DNA from: Desulforhopalus sp.
GTDB lineage: Bacteria > Desulfobacterota > Desulfobulbia > Desulfobulbales > Desulfocapsaceae
Direction: 5' to 3'
Length of the DNA: 64,000 nucleotides
Assembly (NCBI GenBank): GCA_030247675.1
Contig: JAOTRX010000004.1
Location: 1 to 64,000 of the forward strand
In this document: positions 9,332 to 18,647 of the stretch, piece after piece
Position numbering within the stretch: the first letter of the stretch is position 1
How the letters are laid out: every line of letters starts with the position of its first letter
The notes under the pieces: generated by a model
Seen by the model: the letters and a program-made list of their open reading frames with translations, nothing else
Databases searched by the model: none
Told to the model about the DNA's origin: nothing
Position numbers and translations under genes: made by a program

Positions 9332-10096
9332 ATGAATATAATTCTGGCTGAGGCGGCGGAGGTGGAGGGCGATCTGCTGACCCTCGCTGATGGCCGCGCT
9401 GAACATATCGTTAAGGTATTACGCTCGGAGGTCGGTGACAGACTGCGGGTCGGTGTCATCAATGGCCTGAAGGGCTACGGTACCTTGCTTGCCCTGGAGA
9501 AAAAATTTCCCTTCCAGGCGACCCTGCGCCTCGAATTGAACGAACCCCCAGGACAACTGCCGCCCCTTGACCTCATCCTCGCCCTGCCCCGGCCGATCAT
9601 GTTGAAACGGGTGCTCAGCCAGGTCACCGCCCTGGGTGTTGGAAGCATTCACCTGGTCAATGCCAATCGGGTGGAAAAAAGTTTCTGGGAGGCGGGCCTG
9701 CTGGCTCCGGAGGAATATCGGCCCCATCTCCTGCATGGCCTGGAACAGGCGGTCGATACTCGCCTGCCGGAAATTCGCCTGCACCCGAAATTCAAGCCAT
9801 TTATCGAGGATTTCTGCCCGGCCCTGACTGGGAATTATGGTGATCGCCTTGTTGCCGACCCAGGCGGTGAACACCGGCTGGTCGATATGGCCGGCAGGCA
9901 TTCAGGACGGGTTCTCCTGGCCGTTGGTCCGGAGGGCGGCTGGGTCGATTTCGAGATAGGCAAGTTTCGCGAGCAGGGCTTTTCCTGCTGTACCCTCGGC
10001 GAGAGGATTCTCAAGGTGGATACGGCAATCATTGCCCTGCATGCCAGCATTACCGCGGTGCGGGAAAGCCGCAGGCTAGACACCGCCGGGTGCTAG
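9332..10096 (+). CDS. rsmE: 16S rRNA m3U1498 methyltransferase RsmE
   Basis: SAM-dependent SPOUT-family methyltransferase that N3-methylates U1498 of 16S rRNA. At 254 residues it has family length. An N-terminal PUA-like domain contains 'RAEHIVKVLRSEVGDRL'. The C-terminal trefoil-knot SAM site shows 'LLAVGPEGGWVDFE' and 'LGERILKVDTAIIA', matching the usual GPEGG and LGxRILRxETA motifs. The gene is transcribed divergently from waaA across a 116-bp gap, which must contain both promoters. Its stop codon overlaps the stop codon of the convergent glutaryl-CoA dehydrogenase gene in a shared CTAG, so no space is left for a separate terminator. Confidence 0.95.
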   Translation: MNIILAEAAEVEGDLLTLADGRAEHIVKVLRSEVGDRLRVGVINGLKGYGTLLALEKKFPFQATLRLELNEPPGQLPPLDLILALPRPIMLKRVLSQVTALGVGSIHLVNANRVEKSFWEAGLLAPEEYRPHLLHGLEQAVDTRLPEIRLHPKFKPFIEDFCPALTGNYGDRLVADPGGEHRLVDMAGRHSGRVLLAVGPEGGWVDFEIGKFREQGFSCCTLGERILKVDTAIIALHASITAVRESRRLDTAGC

Positions 10097-11271
10097 CGAT
10101 AGGCGGCGATCCCGGTGACTTTCTCGCCGATGATCAGGGTATGCATATCATGGGTGCCCTCGTATGTATACACCGATTCGAGGTTGTTCATATGCCGCAT
10201 GATCGGATATTCGCCCATGATGCCGTTGGCGCCGAGCATGGTCCTGGCGGTCCTGGCAATCTCCATGGCGATCTGCACATTGTTCATCTTGGCCATGGAC
10301 ACCTGGGCCGGGCTGTAGGTACCGGCATCCTTTAACCTTCCGAGCTGCAGAGCCAGCAGTTGACCCTTGGTCAGCTCCGTCACCATCTCCGCCAGTTTCT
10401 TCTGCTGCAACTGAAAGCCGGCAATAGGTTTGTCAAATTGGATACGCTGCAGGGCGTAGGCCAGAGCGGTCTGGTAGCAGTTGTCGGCCGCGCCCAGAGC
10501 CCCCCAGGCGATGCCGTAGCGGGCCTGGGTCAGGCAACTGAGCGGCCCCTTCAGTCCTTTCGCTTCCGGCAACAGCGATTCTTGCTCGTCGACGACGACA
10601 TTGTCGAGAATTAGCTCGGAGGTCACCGAGGCCCGGAGGCTCCATTTACCCTTCATGCGCACGGTGGTAAAGCCGGGGGTGTCCTTCGGCACGAGAAAGC
10701 CGCGCACCCCTGCATCGGTTGCCGCCCAGATTATGGCAACATCGGCGATGCTGCCGTTGGTGATCCACATCTTGGTGCCGTTGATGGTCCAGGTGCCGTT
10801 ATCGTTGCGGATGGCGCGGGTCCGCATGCCGGATGGGTTTGAGCCGAAATCGGGTTCGGTCAGCCCGAAACAGCCGATTGCCTCGCCTGCCGCCATCTTC
10901 GGCAGCCAGTAGCTTCTTTGCTCGGGACTGCCGTAGGTATAGATCGGATACATGACCAGCGAACCCTGCACCGAGGCGAAACTGCGGATCGCTGAATCGC
11001 CGCGTTCCAGTTCGTACATAAGGATGCCGTAGGCAACGTTGGAGAGTCCGGCGCAACCATACTCCTCCGGCAGGGTCGGGCCGAGAAAGCCCAGGCCGCC
11101 CATGATCTTCACCAGGTGGGCGGGGAATTTCTCCTCCTGGGCATAGCTATCGATAATGGGGATGACCTCCCGGTTGACGAATTCCCTGGCGGTTTGTTGC
11201 ACCAGTTTTTCCTCGTCGCTGAGGAGCCCGGCCATGCCCATGAAGTCGGTCATTTCTGTTGGTACTGTCAT
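10093..11271 (-). CDS. gcdH: Glutaryl-CoA dehydrogenase (acyl-CoA dehydrogenase family)
   Basis: FAD flavoprotein of 392 residues that oxidises glutaryl-CoA, normally with decarboxylation to crotonyl-CoA, in lysine and aromatic breakdown. It resembles human GCDH throughout: 'GFLGPTLPEEYGCAGLS', 'CFGLTEPDFGSNPS', 'RYGIAWGALGAADNC' and the catalytic base Glu in 'YTYEGTHD' (about Glu370). The Arg of 'SAIRSFASVQGSLV' corresponds to the substrate-carboxylate Arg of human GCDH, which separates it from general acyl-CoA dehydrogenases. As recalled from the literature, non-decarboxylating GCDH of Desulfococcus replaces residues equivalent to human Glu87 and Tyr369. Here both look retained ('ELERGDS', 'TYEG'), favouring the decarboxylating type. 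The start abuts the stop of the lysine aminotransferase gene. The electron acceptor (ETF) is not encoded nearby. Confidence 0.9.
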   Translation of the reverse strand: MTVPTEMTDFMGMAGLLSDEEKLVQQTAREFVNREVIPIIDSYAQEEKFPAHLVKIMGGLGFLGPTLPEEYGCAGLSNVAYGILMYELERGDSAIRSFASVQGSLVMYPIYTYGSPEQRSYWLPKMAAGEAIGCFGLTEPDFGSNPSGMRTRAIRNDNGTWTINGTKMWITNGSIADVAIIWAATDAGVRGFLVPKDTPGFTTVRMKGKWSLRASVTSELILDNVVVDEQESLLPEAKGLKGPLSCLTQARYGIAWGALGAADNCYQTALAYALQRIQFDKPIAGFQLQQKKLAEMVTELTKGQLLALQLGRLKDAGTYSPAQVSMAKMNNVQIAMEIARTARTMLGANGIMGEYPIMRHMNNLESVYTYEGTHDMHTLIIGEKVTGIAAYR

Positions 11272-12624
11272 TTATTTGCCCTTTGCGGTTTTCATCGTTG
11301 CGGGTTTATGGTGCATTTTCAGGAGAATGGACCGGATGATCTGCAGGACCATCGCAACCTCCTCCCTGGTGATGATCAGATGTGGCCGGAACCTGATACT
11401 GCTTGAGCCACAGCCGATGACGATCAGTTTCTCCCGCAACATCTTGGCTCGGAAGGTGTTGCGTTTTTGCGCGTCGGCGAGATCAAAGGCGCACATCAGT
11501 CCGAGGCCCCTAGCATTGCTGATGATATCCGGGAATTCACTGCATAAATTCTCCAGACCCTGCAGCAGTTCCCGGCCGCGCAGCCGGGCATTGTCAACGA
11601 GCCGTTCCTTGTCAATAATTTTCAGGATGGCCGAACAGCGCGCCATATCGACGAGGTTGCCGCCGAAGGTCGAGTTGATCCGGCTCGGTTCGGTGAAGAC
11701 GTTGTCCCTCACCTCGTCGAGACGCGATGAGGCGAGGATGCCGCACACCTGGGTTTTCTTGCCGAAGGAGATGATATCCGGTCTGCAGCTAAAGTGCTCG
11801 TGGGCCCAGAATTTGCCGGTAAGGCCGATACCGGTTTGCACCTCGTCCATGATGAAGAGGATCTCGTTTTCATCGCATATCCGGCGCAGTGCCGTAAAAA
11901 ATTCGTCGCGGAAGTGGTTGTCGCCCCCCTCGCCTTGAATCGGTTCGATGATCAGTCCGGCGATGTCGCTGCCCTCCCGGTCGATATGCTCCTCGATCAT
12001 GGCGAGGGCACGCTCTTCCAGAGCGCGGACTGCCGCCAGGTTTGTCTCGGTCAGGGGAAAGGTCAGTTTCGGGTTGATGATCCGCGGCCAGGGAAACTTC
12101 GGGAAGTACTTGGTTTTACGCGGGTCGGCGGTATTGGTCAGCGATAGGGTATAACCGGACCGGCCATGGAAGGCCTGCTGGAAGTGAATGATTTTGCTGC
12201 CGATCTCTCCCTGAAAGCCGTGCCCGAAGTTTTTCTTTACCTTCCAGTCAAAGGCCGCCTTGAGGGCGTTTTCAACCGCCAGGGTGCCGCCCTCAATGAA
12301 GAAGACATGGGGCAGATAGGCAGGCATGGCGTATTTTTCAAAGGTCTGCAGAAATTCCGCCATCGGTGCCGAGTAGGAATCGGAATTGGCCGGTTTTTGG
12401 ATGGCGACGGCGCCAAGCCTGTCCTGAATGGCCAGCAGATCGTCATGGTTGTAACCGACCGCCATGGAGGCGAACATCGAAAAGCAATCGAGGTAGCGGT
12501 CGCCGTTGCGTTGGTCGACCAGCCAGCTGCCTTTTGATTTTTCAAGATCGACGATGATATCCATGCCGTCGGCCAGGAGATGCCTGCCGATTACCTTTTT
12601 TACATCCTGAGCTTTGATCACCAT
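11272..12624 (-). CDS. lat: L-lysine 6-aminotransferase (lysine epsilon-aminotransferase)
   Basis: Class III PLP aminotransferase of 450 residues that moves the epsilon-amino group of lysine to 2-oxoglutarate, giving L-2-aminoadipate 6-semialdehyde. It resembles the actinobacterial LAT of Mycobacterium and Streptomyces along its length: 'NSDSYSAPMAEF', 'FFIEGGTLAVENALKAAFDW', 'HGRSGYTLSLTNT', 'EPIQGEGGDNHFR', 'FIMDEVQTGIGLTG' and the PLP lysine in 'SFGKKTQVCG' (about Lys289). The 'EGGTLAVENALKAAFDWK' segment is specific to LAT rather than to ornithine or GABA aminotransferases. The gene sits between the semialdehyde dehydrogenase and glutaryl-CoA dehydrogenase genes with no intergenic bases, strong evidence for a lysine-degradation operon. 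In actinomycetes LAT often serves beta-lactam synthesis; no such genes are present here. Confidence 0.92.
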   Translation of the reverse strand: MVIKAQDVKKVIGRHLLADGMDIIVDLEKSKGSWLVDQRNGDRYLDCFSMFASMAVGYNHDDLLAIQDRLGAVAIQKPANSDSYSAPMAEFLQTFEKYAMPAYLPHVFFIEGGTLAVENALKAAFDWKVKKNFGHGFQGEIGSKIIHFQQAFHGRSGYTLSLTNTADPRKTKYFPKFPWPRIINPKLTFPLTETNLAAVRALEERALAMIEEHIDREGSDIAGLIIEPIQGEGGDNHFRDEFFTALRRICDENEILFIMDEVQTGIGLTGKFWAHEHFSCRPDIISFGKKTQVCGILASSRLDEVRDNVFTEPSRINSTFGGNLVDMARCSAILKIIDKERLVDNARLRGRELLQGLENLCSEFPDIISNARGLGLMCAFDLADAQKRNTFRAKMLREKLIVIGCGSSSIRFRPHLIITREEVAMVLQIIRSILLKMHHKPATMKTAKGK

Positions 12625-14169
12625 CTACAGGTCCTCCTCTATCGCGAATTTGATGCCCTGGGCGAGAGGCAAGCCGCTGCCGTAGTTGACGGTCACCGTT
12701 TGCCGGCGCATATAGGCCTTCCAGGCATCCGAGCCGGATTCGCGGCCGCCGCCGGTGTCTTTTTCGCCACCAAAGGCCCCGCCGATCTCGGCCCCGGAGG
12801 TGCCGATGTTGACATTGGCGATGCCGCAGTCGGAGCCGCGCGCCGAAAGAAATGTCTCGACCTCCTGGAGATTGGTGCTGAAGATTGCCGAAGAGAGGCC
12901 CTGATCAACCTCATTGTTCAGGGCGATGGCATTTTCCACGCCACCCCCGTAGCGGAGAAGGTAGAGGATCGGGGCGAAGGTCTCCTTGCAGACGATGGGC
13001 AGATGGCCGGGAACCTCGGCAAGGGTCGGTTCGACATAGCAGCCGGAGGAAAATTCCGGGCCCTTCAGGACATTGCCGCCGAAAAGAATCGTGCCGCCCT
13101 GACCGGTTATCGCCTTGATGGCCTTCTGAAAGGCCTTGATTGCATCCTTGTCGATGAGGGGGCCGAGGTGGTTTGCCTCAAGGAGGGGATTGCCGATTTT
13201 CAGCGAACCGTAGGCCCGGCACAGCTGGGCCTTGACCTCTTCATAGCGCGATTCATGGACGAGCAGACGTCTGGTGGTGGTGCAGCGCTGCCCGGCGGTG
13301 CCGACTGCCCCGAAAACCACCGCCGGCACCGCTAGACGCAGGTCGGCGTGCTCGGTGATGATGATGGCATTGTTGCCGCCCAGTTCGAGGATGGTTCTGC
13401 CGAGGCGCTGGCCGACCTTTGCCGCGACACCCCGGCCCGAATCCACCGAGCCGGTAAAGGAAACCAGGGGAATGCGCCGGTCGCTGACAATCTTGTCACC
13501 GATGCTGCCCCGGTCGCCGATGACCAGGGAGAAGATGCCCTCCGGCAGACCGTTCTGTTCCAGAACCCTGGCGATGATCTTTTGTACGGCAATGGCCGAA
13601 ACGCAGGCCTTCGACGACGGTTTCCATACCGTGACGTCGCCGCAGATGGCGGCAATCATCGCGTTCCAGCCCCAGACCGCCACCGGAAAGTTAAAGGCGG
13701 TGATAATCGCTACAACTCCAAGGGGATGATATTGTTCAAAGAGACGGTGGTCTGGCCGCTCGGAGACGGTTGTCATGCCGTAGAGCATGCGTGATTGGCC
13801 GATGCAGTAATCGCAGATATCGATTACCTCCTGCACCTCGCCGAGACCTTCCTGCAGGGACTTGCCGGTTTCATGGGAGATGAGGGTACCGAGCGGCAGT
13901 TTGAAATCGCGCAGCCGCAGGCCGATCTGCCGGACGATCTCACCCCGCTTTGGTGCCGGTGTGGCTCGCCAGAGGGGAAAAACCTTGGCCGCTTCGGCCA
14001 TGACCTGCTCGTAATCGCTGGGGGTGGCCTTGATGATGTTGGCGAAGGCCTCGCCGTCAACCGGGGAGATGGCGGTAATCTTCTTTCTGCCCTTATTGGT
14101 CAGCCATTGTGTGCCGGTCGAACTGCCGGGCATGGTTTTTTCGAGGTAGAGTGCGTCGAGAAAGTTCAT
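12625..14169 (-). CDS. L-aminoadipate-semialdehyde dehydrogenase (ALDH7 family)
   Basis: NAD(P)-dependent aldehyde dehydrogenase of 514 residues, of the antiquitin/AmaB/Pcd type, predicted to oxidise 2-aminoadipate 6-semialdehyde (or its cyclic form piperideine-6-carboxylate) to L-2-aminoadipate. Visible features are 'AFNFPVAVWGWN', 'WKPSSKACVSAIA', 'SFTGSVDSGR', the general-base Glu in 'TILELGGNNA' (about residue 261) and the nucleophile Cys in 'GTAGQRCTTTRRL' (about residue 296). The GQRCTT(T/A)RRL sequence is characteristic of ALDH7. Its product-substrate relation to the adjacent lysine aminotransferase makes the specificity convincing. It is the second gene in an apparent four-gene operon, 160 bp downstream of the activase gene. 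The later steps from 2-aminoadipate to glutaryl-CoA are not encoded in the window. Confidence 0.92.
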   Translation of the reverse strand: MNFLDALYLEKTMPGSSTGTQWLTNKGRKKITAISPVDGEAFANIIKATPSDYEQVMAEAAKVFPLWRATPAPKRGEIVRQIGLRLRDFKLPLGTLISHETGKSLQEGLGEVQEVIDICDYCIGQSRMLYGMTTVSERPDHRLFEQYHPLGVVAIITAFNFPVAVWGWNAMIAAICGDVTVWKPSSKACVSAIAVQKIIARVLEQNGLPEGIFSLVIGDRGSIGDKIVSDRRIPLVSFTGSVDSGRGVAAKVGQRLGRTILELGGNNAIIITEHADLRLAVPAVVFGAVGTAGQRCTTTRRLLVHESRYEEVKAQLCRAYGSLKIGNPLLEANHLGPLIDKDAIKAFQKAIKAITGQGGTILFGGNVLKGPEFSSGCYVEPTLAEVPGHLPIVCKETFAPILYLLRYGGGVENAIALNNEVDQGLSSAIFSTNLQEVETFLSARGSDCGIANVNIGTSGAEIGGAFGGEKDTGGGRESGSDAWKAYMRRQTVTVNYGSGLPLAQGIKFAIEEDL

Positions 14170-14329
14170 GCTGCCTCCGCGAAGTGAGAGAAGTGTGTTT
14201 TCATGCTATCTTCCCGAGGTGCAGGGAAAGGTACCTGAGAAAGGTATCGCATGTCCCGAGCGGAGAGTCAAGACCCTGAAAACAAAGCGCATCGACTTCC
14301 GGCAATGGCCGGAGCACCTGCCACTATTC

Positions 14330-17300
14330 TCAGTGTGCCCCCCGTCCCAAGACTGCCGGGATTTCTGCCGTTCCGGCCAGCCGCGGATATTTGAGATAGG
14401 GGGCGATGATCTCGTTCTTGCATCCGCCAGTTCCGTCATAGGTTACCGAGACGACGGGAATTCCTGTGTGTTTTTCTATCCGCGCCTTCATCGCCTCGGT
14501 GATGAGTGAGGCGCAGCACAGGGCAGGGCTTGCCTGAACGAGCAGCGACAGATCCGGATAATGTTTGGTAAGGTAATGGATTTTCAGGATGTTGTCCATT
14601 GACTCCCCGGTATTTTCAACGGAAATATGGTACCTGGCCAGGATTTCCTCCGGCTCGTCGGTATAGCTGGGCTCCGGGCCGTCAAGTATCCGGCCGAGAA
14701 TTTTTGCGCAGCTTTTTTCCATGGCACCCATGGTGGTGAGGAGGGCCTTGCCGGTCAGATAATCGAGATATTTCCCCTCGTTAAACCACTTACGGAAGTA
14801 ACTGCGAGCAATCATCTTGCAGAATTCGCTGTAGGGGGTGGTGACCACCTCGCCGCCGTTCGCCTCGATAAAGCGGATCAGGTCTTGATTCATGACCTGG
14901 TTGTCGCGGGAATAGAGGTCGCCGAAGATTGCCACCTTCGGACGGGGCCGGCCGGCGGTTTCAATCCACTCGAACTGGCAGACGATCTCGTCGAGGGTCT
15001 TTTCGATGGGCCGTTTGCCCATAAAGGCATCGGCGAGGACCTTGATACTTTTACTCAGGATTTTGTCGGTTCGGCCTTTTTCGGTTTCGTAGGGGCGGAC
15101 CTTGCAGACGACCTTCTGCAGCATTCCGCCGAGCATGTAGGCAAAATAGGCATTTTTCGCTGCCCTGATGGAGATGTCCGAAAATGATATATCGCCTTGA
15201 TAAACGGTGATATGCTCCATGCCGCTGCCCTGGTCGATAAAGATCTGCTTGATATGGTGCGGGTACAAACGGATGTTGCAGGCCATGGTCGAATAGTTCA
15301 GCCACAGGACGCAATCCCCCGGATTGAGCCGATTTTTCCTGATAAAGGCCATGCAGTCCTCGGCGATGGCGTTGAGCGGGATACACTGACCGGAATTGTG
15401 GCGCAGACTCTCGCGGATCGTCTGCTCCGTCTCCTCAAGGAGATAGGTGTCGAAACCTTCGCGTTTTAGGGTGGCGGTGAGGAGACTGCAGGTAATGTGG
15501 TCCCAGTTGGGGAAGAGAACATGTTTACCGGTAAGCGCACCGGCCGGCTGCGGGTTGAGGCTGTGGTAGGTGACCGGCAGCGGCTCCGTTCCGGTTCCCT
15601 GGTCGCGGTGGTTGCGGAAGGCGCGGATGGCGGCCTCGATGCGCGTTTCATAGCCGACGCTCGAATCGTGGCCATCAAGCGACAGGATGAGATAGGGTTT
15701 ACCGTGCCGGTCCATGATCTTCTTGAAATACTCGACGGTAAAGGAGTCGGGTGAGCATTTGAAGGAGGTGACAAATACCGGATACACACCCGGGGTTGAT
15801 GCGATAACCGTCGCTGCCTCAAGGATCTTCGCCGCATATTCCCAATGGATCTCTTCGAGCAGGGGCTGCAGGGTGGTGAGGTCGTCAGCGTTGTAACTGA
15901 GCATGTCCTGGAAATAGCTGTCAATGCCGAGATTATTGAAAAGTTCCGGGATGTTATTGTTCAGTGAAGGGGACAGCAGGGTGTACGGGCGGCCGACGAA
16001 GACGACGCTGATATCTGAGCCTTCCTTGCTTGCCAGTCGCGCCGTATACAGGTCTTTCAGACCTTGCCGGTACTGCTGGTCGGCCTCTATGGCGCGGTCG
16101 TAGGCGGAGGAAACCTCGAAGAAGTTCCATTGCCCCGGGGCAATGCCCTGCAGCATTCTGTACAGCTGCATCTTGGTATGAAACGGCGTGTACAGGTATT
16201 TTATTACCGGCCGGAGAAACCGCCCATCGTCCTCCGCCTGCAAACCGGCGGTCAGAGAGGGTAGAAACTGGCTGTAATAACAGTATTGCCGACGGCCGCT
16301 TTTCACCTTGTTTTCCAGATAAATGGGCATAAAAACGTAATCGGCTCGGTCGAGAAGCCACTTGGCATGGCCGTGCATGGCGGCGATGGGGGCACAGAAT
16401 TCCGCCTGACTGAGTTTTTTGCCCTCTTTTGCAGCCTTTTCGGAGGACTCCGAGGAGATGGTGGCGATGCCTAAGAGGGCAAAAAACCGCTGCCACAGGT
16501 GCATGTCTTCCACCATATATACGGCGGCAGGTAGGCCGATAACGAAGCTGCTGCCCTTGGCCGGGGTTTGCCTGGACGTGCGACCCAGGCGCTTTCGCTC
16601 GCGCAGGAGATCGAAGGCCGTCGATGGTCTGGCGACATAGGCCTGGTCTTCATAATCCCGGCCGCAGAGAAAACCGTAGGCGGTTTTCTGGCCATCGACC
16701 TCGGCAACGCTGATTTTGCAGTGGTTGGTGCACAGCTCGCAGACCGTGTTGCTGAGGCTGATTGACTTCTGATGCAGGCCGATGCCGGCAAAGGTGGTTT
16801 TTGTTTGCCCTTCGTCGCGGAGGATCAGAGCGGTCCCGAGTGCGCCGGTCAGGTGGCAAAATTTGGAGACGAGGATCGGCTGCTGCAGGCCTTGCTCAAA
16901 GGCGGCAACCAGAGCCCGGTTTTTGGCGGTGGCGCCTTGGAACAGCACGGTTTTGCCGATGTGTTTTTCCGTTGCCACCTTCTGCAGGTAGTTCTCCCGC
17001 ACTGAATGGAGGGCGGCGGCGAGGACCTCATCGACTTTATAGCCTTCGCTCAACAGGTGGTTGATATCCCGCTCCATAAAGACCGTGCAGCGGTCGCTGG
17101 TCAGCGGGGCGCTGAGGTTTTCGGCGCGGGCCGAGTACTGGTCGACCGGGCAGCCGAGTTTGGCGGCCTGTTCCTCGATAAAGGAGCCGGTCCCGGCGGC
17201 GCAGACGCTGTTCATGGTCGAAAAGGTTACCCGGCCATTCTTCATGGTGGTAAATTTGGCGTCCTGGCCGCCGATCTCGATGATCGTATCCACCTCCGGG

Positions 17301-18589
17301 CACAATTGGTAGGCCGCCCGGGCATGGGCGGTGATTTCATCGATAATCTGATCGGCACCGATCAATTTGCCGATGAATTTCCGTCCGGAACCGGTGGTAC
17401 CGCTTTGTTTGATAGCAAAACGGAGACCCTTTTTCTCCTCAATCTCAGCAATGGCAAAGAAGATATCCTGTACGGCGCTGAGAGGCCGGCCAGCGGTCCG
17501 GGTGTAAAAACCGGCAAGAACCTCGCAGTCGCTGTCGACCAGTACCGCCTTGGTACTGGTCGAACCGATATCGATGCCGAGATAGGCATCAATTTCCACC
17601 CTTCCGGCAAGGTCTTGATAGATATCGACCTCCACTTCCAGGCCATCCTTGCCACGACGGCTGTGATATTGGTCAAGGCTTGTGAAATCGGGGTATTGGG
17701 AAAGCTGCAGCTGCAGAGGTGGATGGTAGTATTGGCGTGGCTGGATCGAGGCGGCATTGAACAGATCGTCGAGGCTTTCGAGATGAAGGCGCTTACCGTC
17801 GATTTGCCCGTTTTGCAGTTCGGTTAAATGGAGCAGGCAGGCCCCAAGGGCGCCATACAGATGGCCGTTTTCGGGTACGGTCAAGGAAAGGCCGGTAAGT
17901 TCGGCGATATGCTTGGTCACCGCCCGGTTTTTGGCAACCCCGCCGCAGAAGACGATTTCCCCAGAAACGGCAGTCCCGCTGGAAAACAGGGTGTCGACAA
18001 TATTCTTGGCTAGGCCGTGGCATAGACCGTTGCTGATTTCGTCAAGCTGATAGCCCTCTTGCTGGGCATGAATGAGATCGGTCTTGGCAAAGACGGCGCA
18101 GCGCGAGGCGATTTGCGGGCAGCCGCCGGTGCAGTTGCAGGCGATTTCCGTGAGTTTTGCGCTGTCGGCAAGCTGTAGCCGCCCGGCCTGCTGGTCGAGA
18201 AAGCTGCCGGTCCCGGCGGCGCAGGAGGTGTTGGTGGTACTGCCGAGATAATTACCGAAGGCATTGAAGGTCGACAGGTTGAATTTTTCCCCGCCGACAA
18301 CGAGCAGGCCGCGCATCTGCGGATGGTGTTTTTTGGCGGCGGTGATGAAGGCGATCTGGTTGTTGTATCTGGCCTGGGCAAAGAGAGAGGATGGTGTTGA
18401 GGCGGTTGCCGCGACAAAGCCTATCTCGCCAAGATCCACGACCTCCAGGAGCCGGCGGAGGGTGGCGGAGACATTTCCGTGGTGGGCGGCATAGCCCTTG
18501 TGAAGAATGCGTCTCTGGCTGTCAACCACAACAAAGCCTGCGCTGACCGACCCAACGTCAATTCCTAAAATATACTGTTCCGCTGTCAT
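14330..18589 (-). CDS. Giant acyl-CoA dehydratase activase with two ASKHA domains and a dehydratase-like C-terminus
   Basis: A 1419-residue protein of the BcrAD/HgdC activase superfamily. ASKHA ATPase domain 1 spans about 1-265 ('LGIDVGSVSAGFVVVDS', 'CAAGTGSF' at about 123, 'SRCAVF' at about 164). Domain 2 spans about 330-600 ('LGIDIGSTSTKAVLVDS', 'CAAGTGSF' at about 462, 'DRCTVF' at about 500). In HgdC-type activases the equivalent cysteines ligate one [4Fe-4S] cluster at the dimer interface, so one chain here may mimic the dimer. A 'CELCTNHC' motif near 616-623 is followed by a DUF2229/HgdB-like region ('EFCAPIAAMHGH' near 729). Such proteins are widespread in anaerobes and their substrate is usually unknown. 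Its place upstream of lysine-degradation genes suggests ATP-driven reduction of a 2-hydroxyacyl-CoA dehydratase-type reaction, which is inference. RBS GGGAG lies upstream of the ATG. Confidence 0.9.
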   Translation of the reverse strand: MTAEQYILGIDVGSVSAGFVVVDSQRRILHKGYAAHHGNVSATLRRLLEVVDLGEIGFVAATASTPSSLFAQARYNNQIAFITAAKKHHPQMRGLLVVGGEKFNLSTFNAFGNYLGSTTNTSCAAGTGSFLDQQAGRLQLADSAKLTEIACNCTGGCPQIASRCAVFAKTDLIHAQQEGYQLDEISNGLCHGLAKNIVDTLFSSGTAVSGEIVFCGGVAKNRAVTKHIAELTGLSLTVPENGHLYGALGACLLHLTELQNGQIDGKRLHLESLDDLFNAASIQPRQYYHPPLQLQLSQYPDFTSLDQYHSRRGKDGLEVEVDIYQDLAGRVEIDAYLGIDIGSTSTKAVLVDSDCEVLAGFYTRTAGRPLSAVQDIFFAIAEIEEKKGLRFAIKQSGTTGSGRKFIGKLIGADQIIDEITAHARAAYQLCPEVDTIIEIGGQDAKFTTMKNGRVTFSTMNSVCAAGTGSFIEEQAAKLGCPVDQYSARAENLSAPLTSDRCTVFMERDINHLLSEGYKVDEVLAAALHSVRENYLQKVATEKHIGKTVLFQGATAKNRALVAAFEQGLQQPILVSKFCHLTGALGTALILRDEGQTKTTFAGIGLHQKSISLSNTVCELCTNHCKISVAEVDGQKTAYGFLCGRDYEDQAYVARPSTAFDLLRERKRLGRTSRQTPAKGSSFVIGLPAAVYMVEDMHLWQRFFALLGIATISSESSEKAAKEGKKLSQAEFCAPIAAMHGHAKWLLDRADYVFMPIYLENKVKSGRRQYCYYSQFLPSLTAGLQAEDDGRFLRPVIKYLYTPFHTKMQLYRMLQGIAPGQWNFFEVSSAYDRAIEADQQYRQGLKDLYTARLASKEGSDISVVFVGRPYTLLSPSLNNNIPELFNNLGIDSYFQDMLSYNADDLTTLQPLLEEIHWEYAAKILEAATVIASTPGVYPVFVTSFKCSPDSFTVEYFKKIMDRHGKPYLILSLDGHDSSVGYETRIEAAIRAFRNHRDQGTGTEPLPVTYHSLNPQPAGALTGKHVLFPNWDHITCSLLTATLKREGFDTYLLEETEQTIRESLRHNSGQCIPLNAIAEDCMAFIRKNRLNPGDCVLWLNYSTMACNIRLYPHHIKQIFIDQGSGMEHITVYQGDISFSDISIRAAKNAYFAYMLGGMLQKVVCKVRPYETEKGRTDKILSKSIKVLADAFMGKRPIEKTLDEIVCQFEWIETAGRPRPKVAIFGDLYSRDNQVMNQDLIRFIEANGGEVVTTPYSEFCKMIARSYFRKWFNEGKYLDYLTGKALLTTMGAMEKSCAKILGRILDGPEPSYTDEPEEILARYHISVENTGESMDNILKIHYLTKHYPDLSLLVQASPALCCASLITEAMKARIEKHTGIPVVSVTYDGTGGCKNEIIAPYLKYPRLAGTAEIPAVLGRGAH

Positions 18590-18647
18590 CTACTTGTTTC
18601 TCCCTTGCCCTTCAATACATCGAACTGAGGCGGCACCTTCAATGCCC

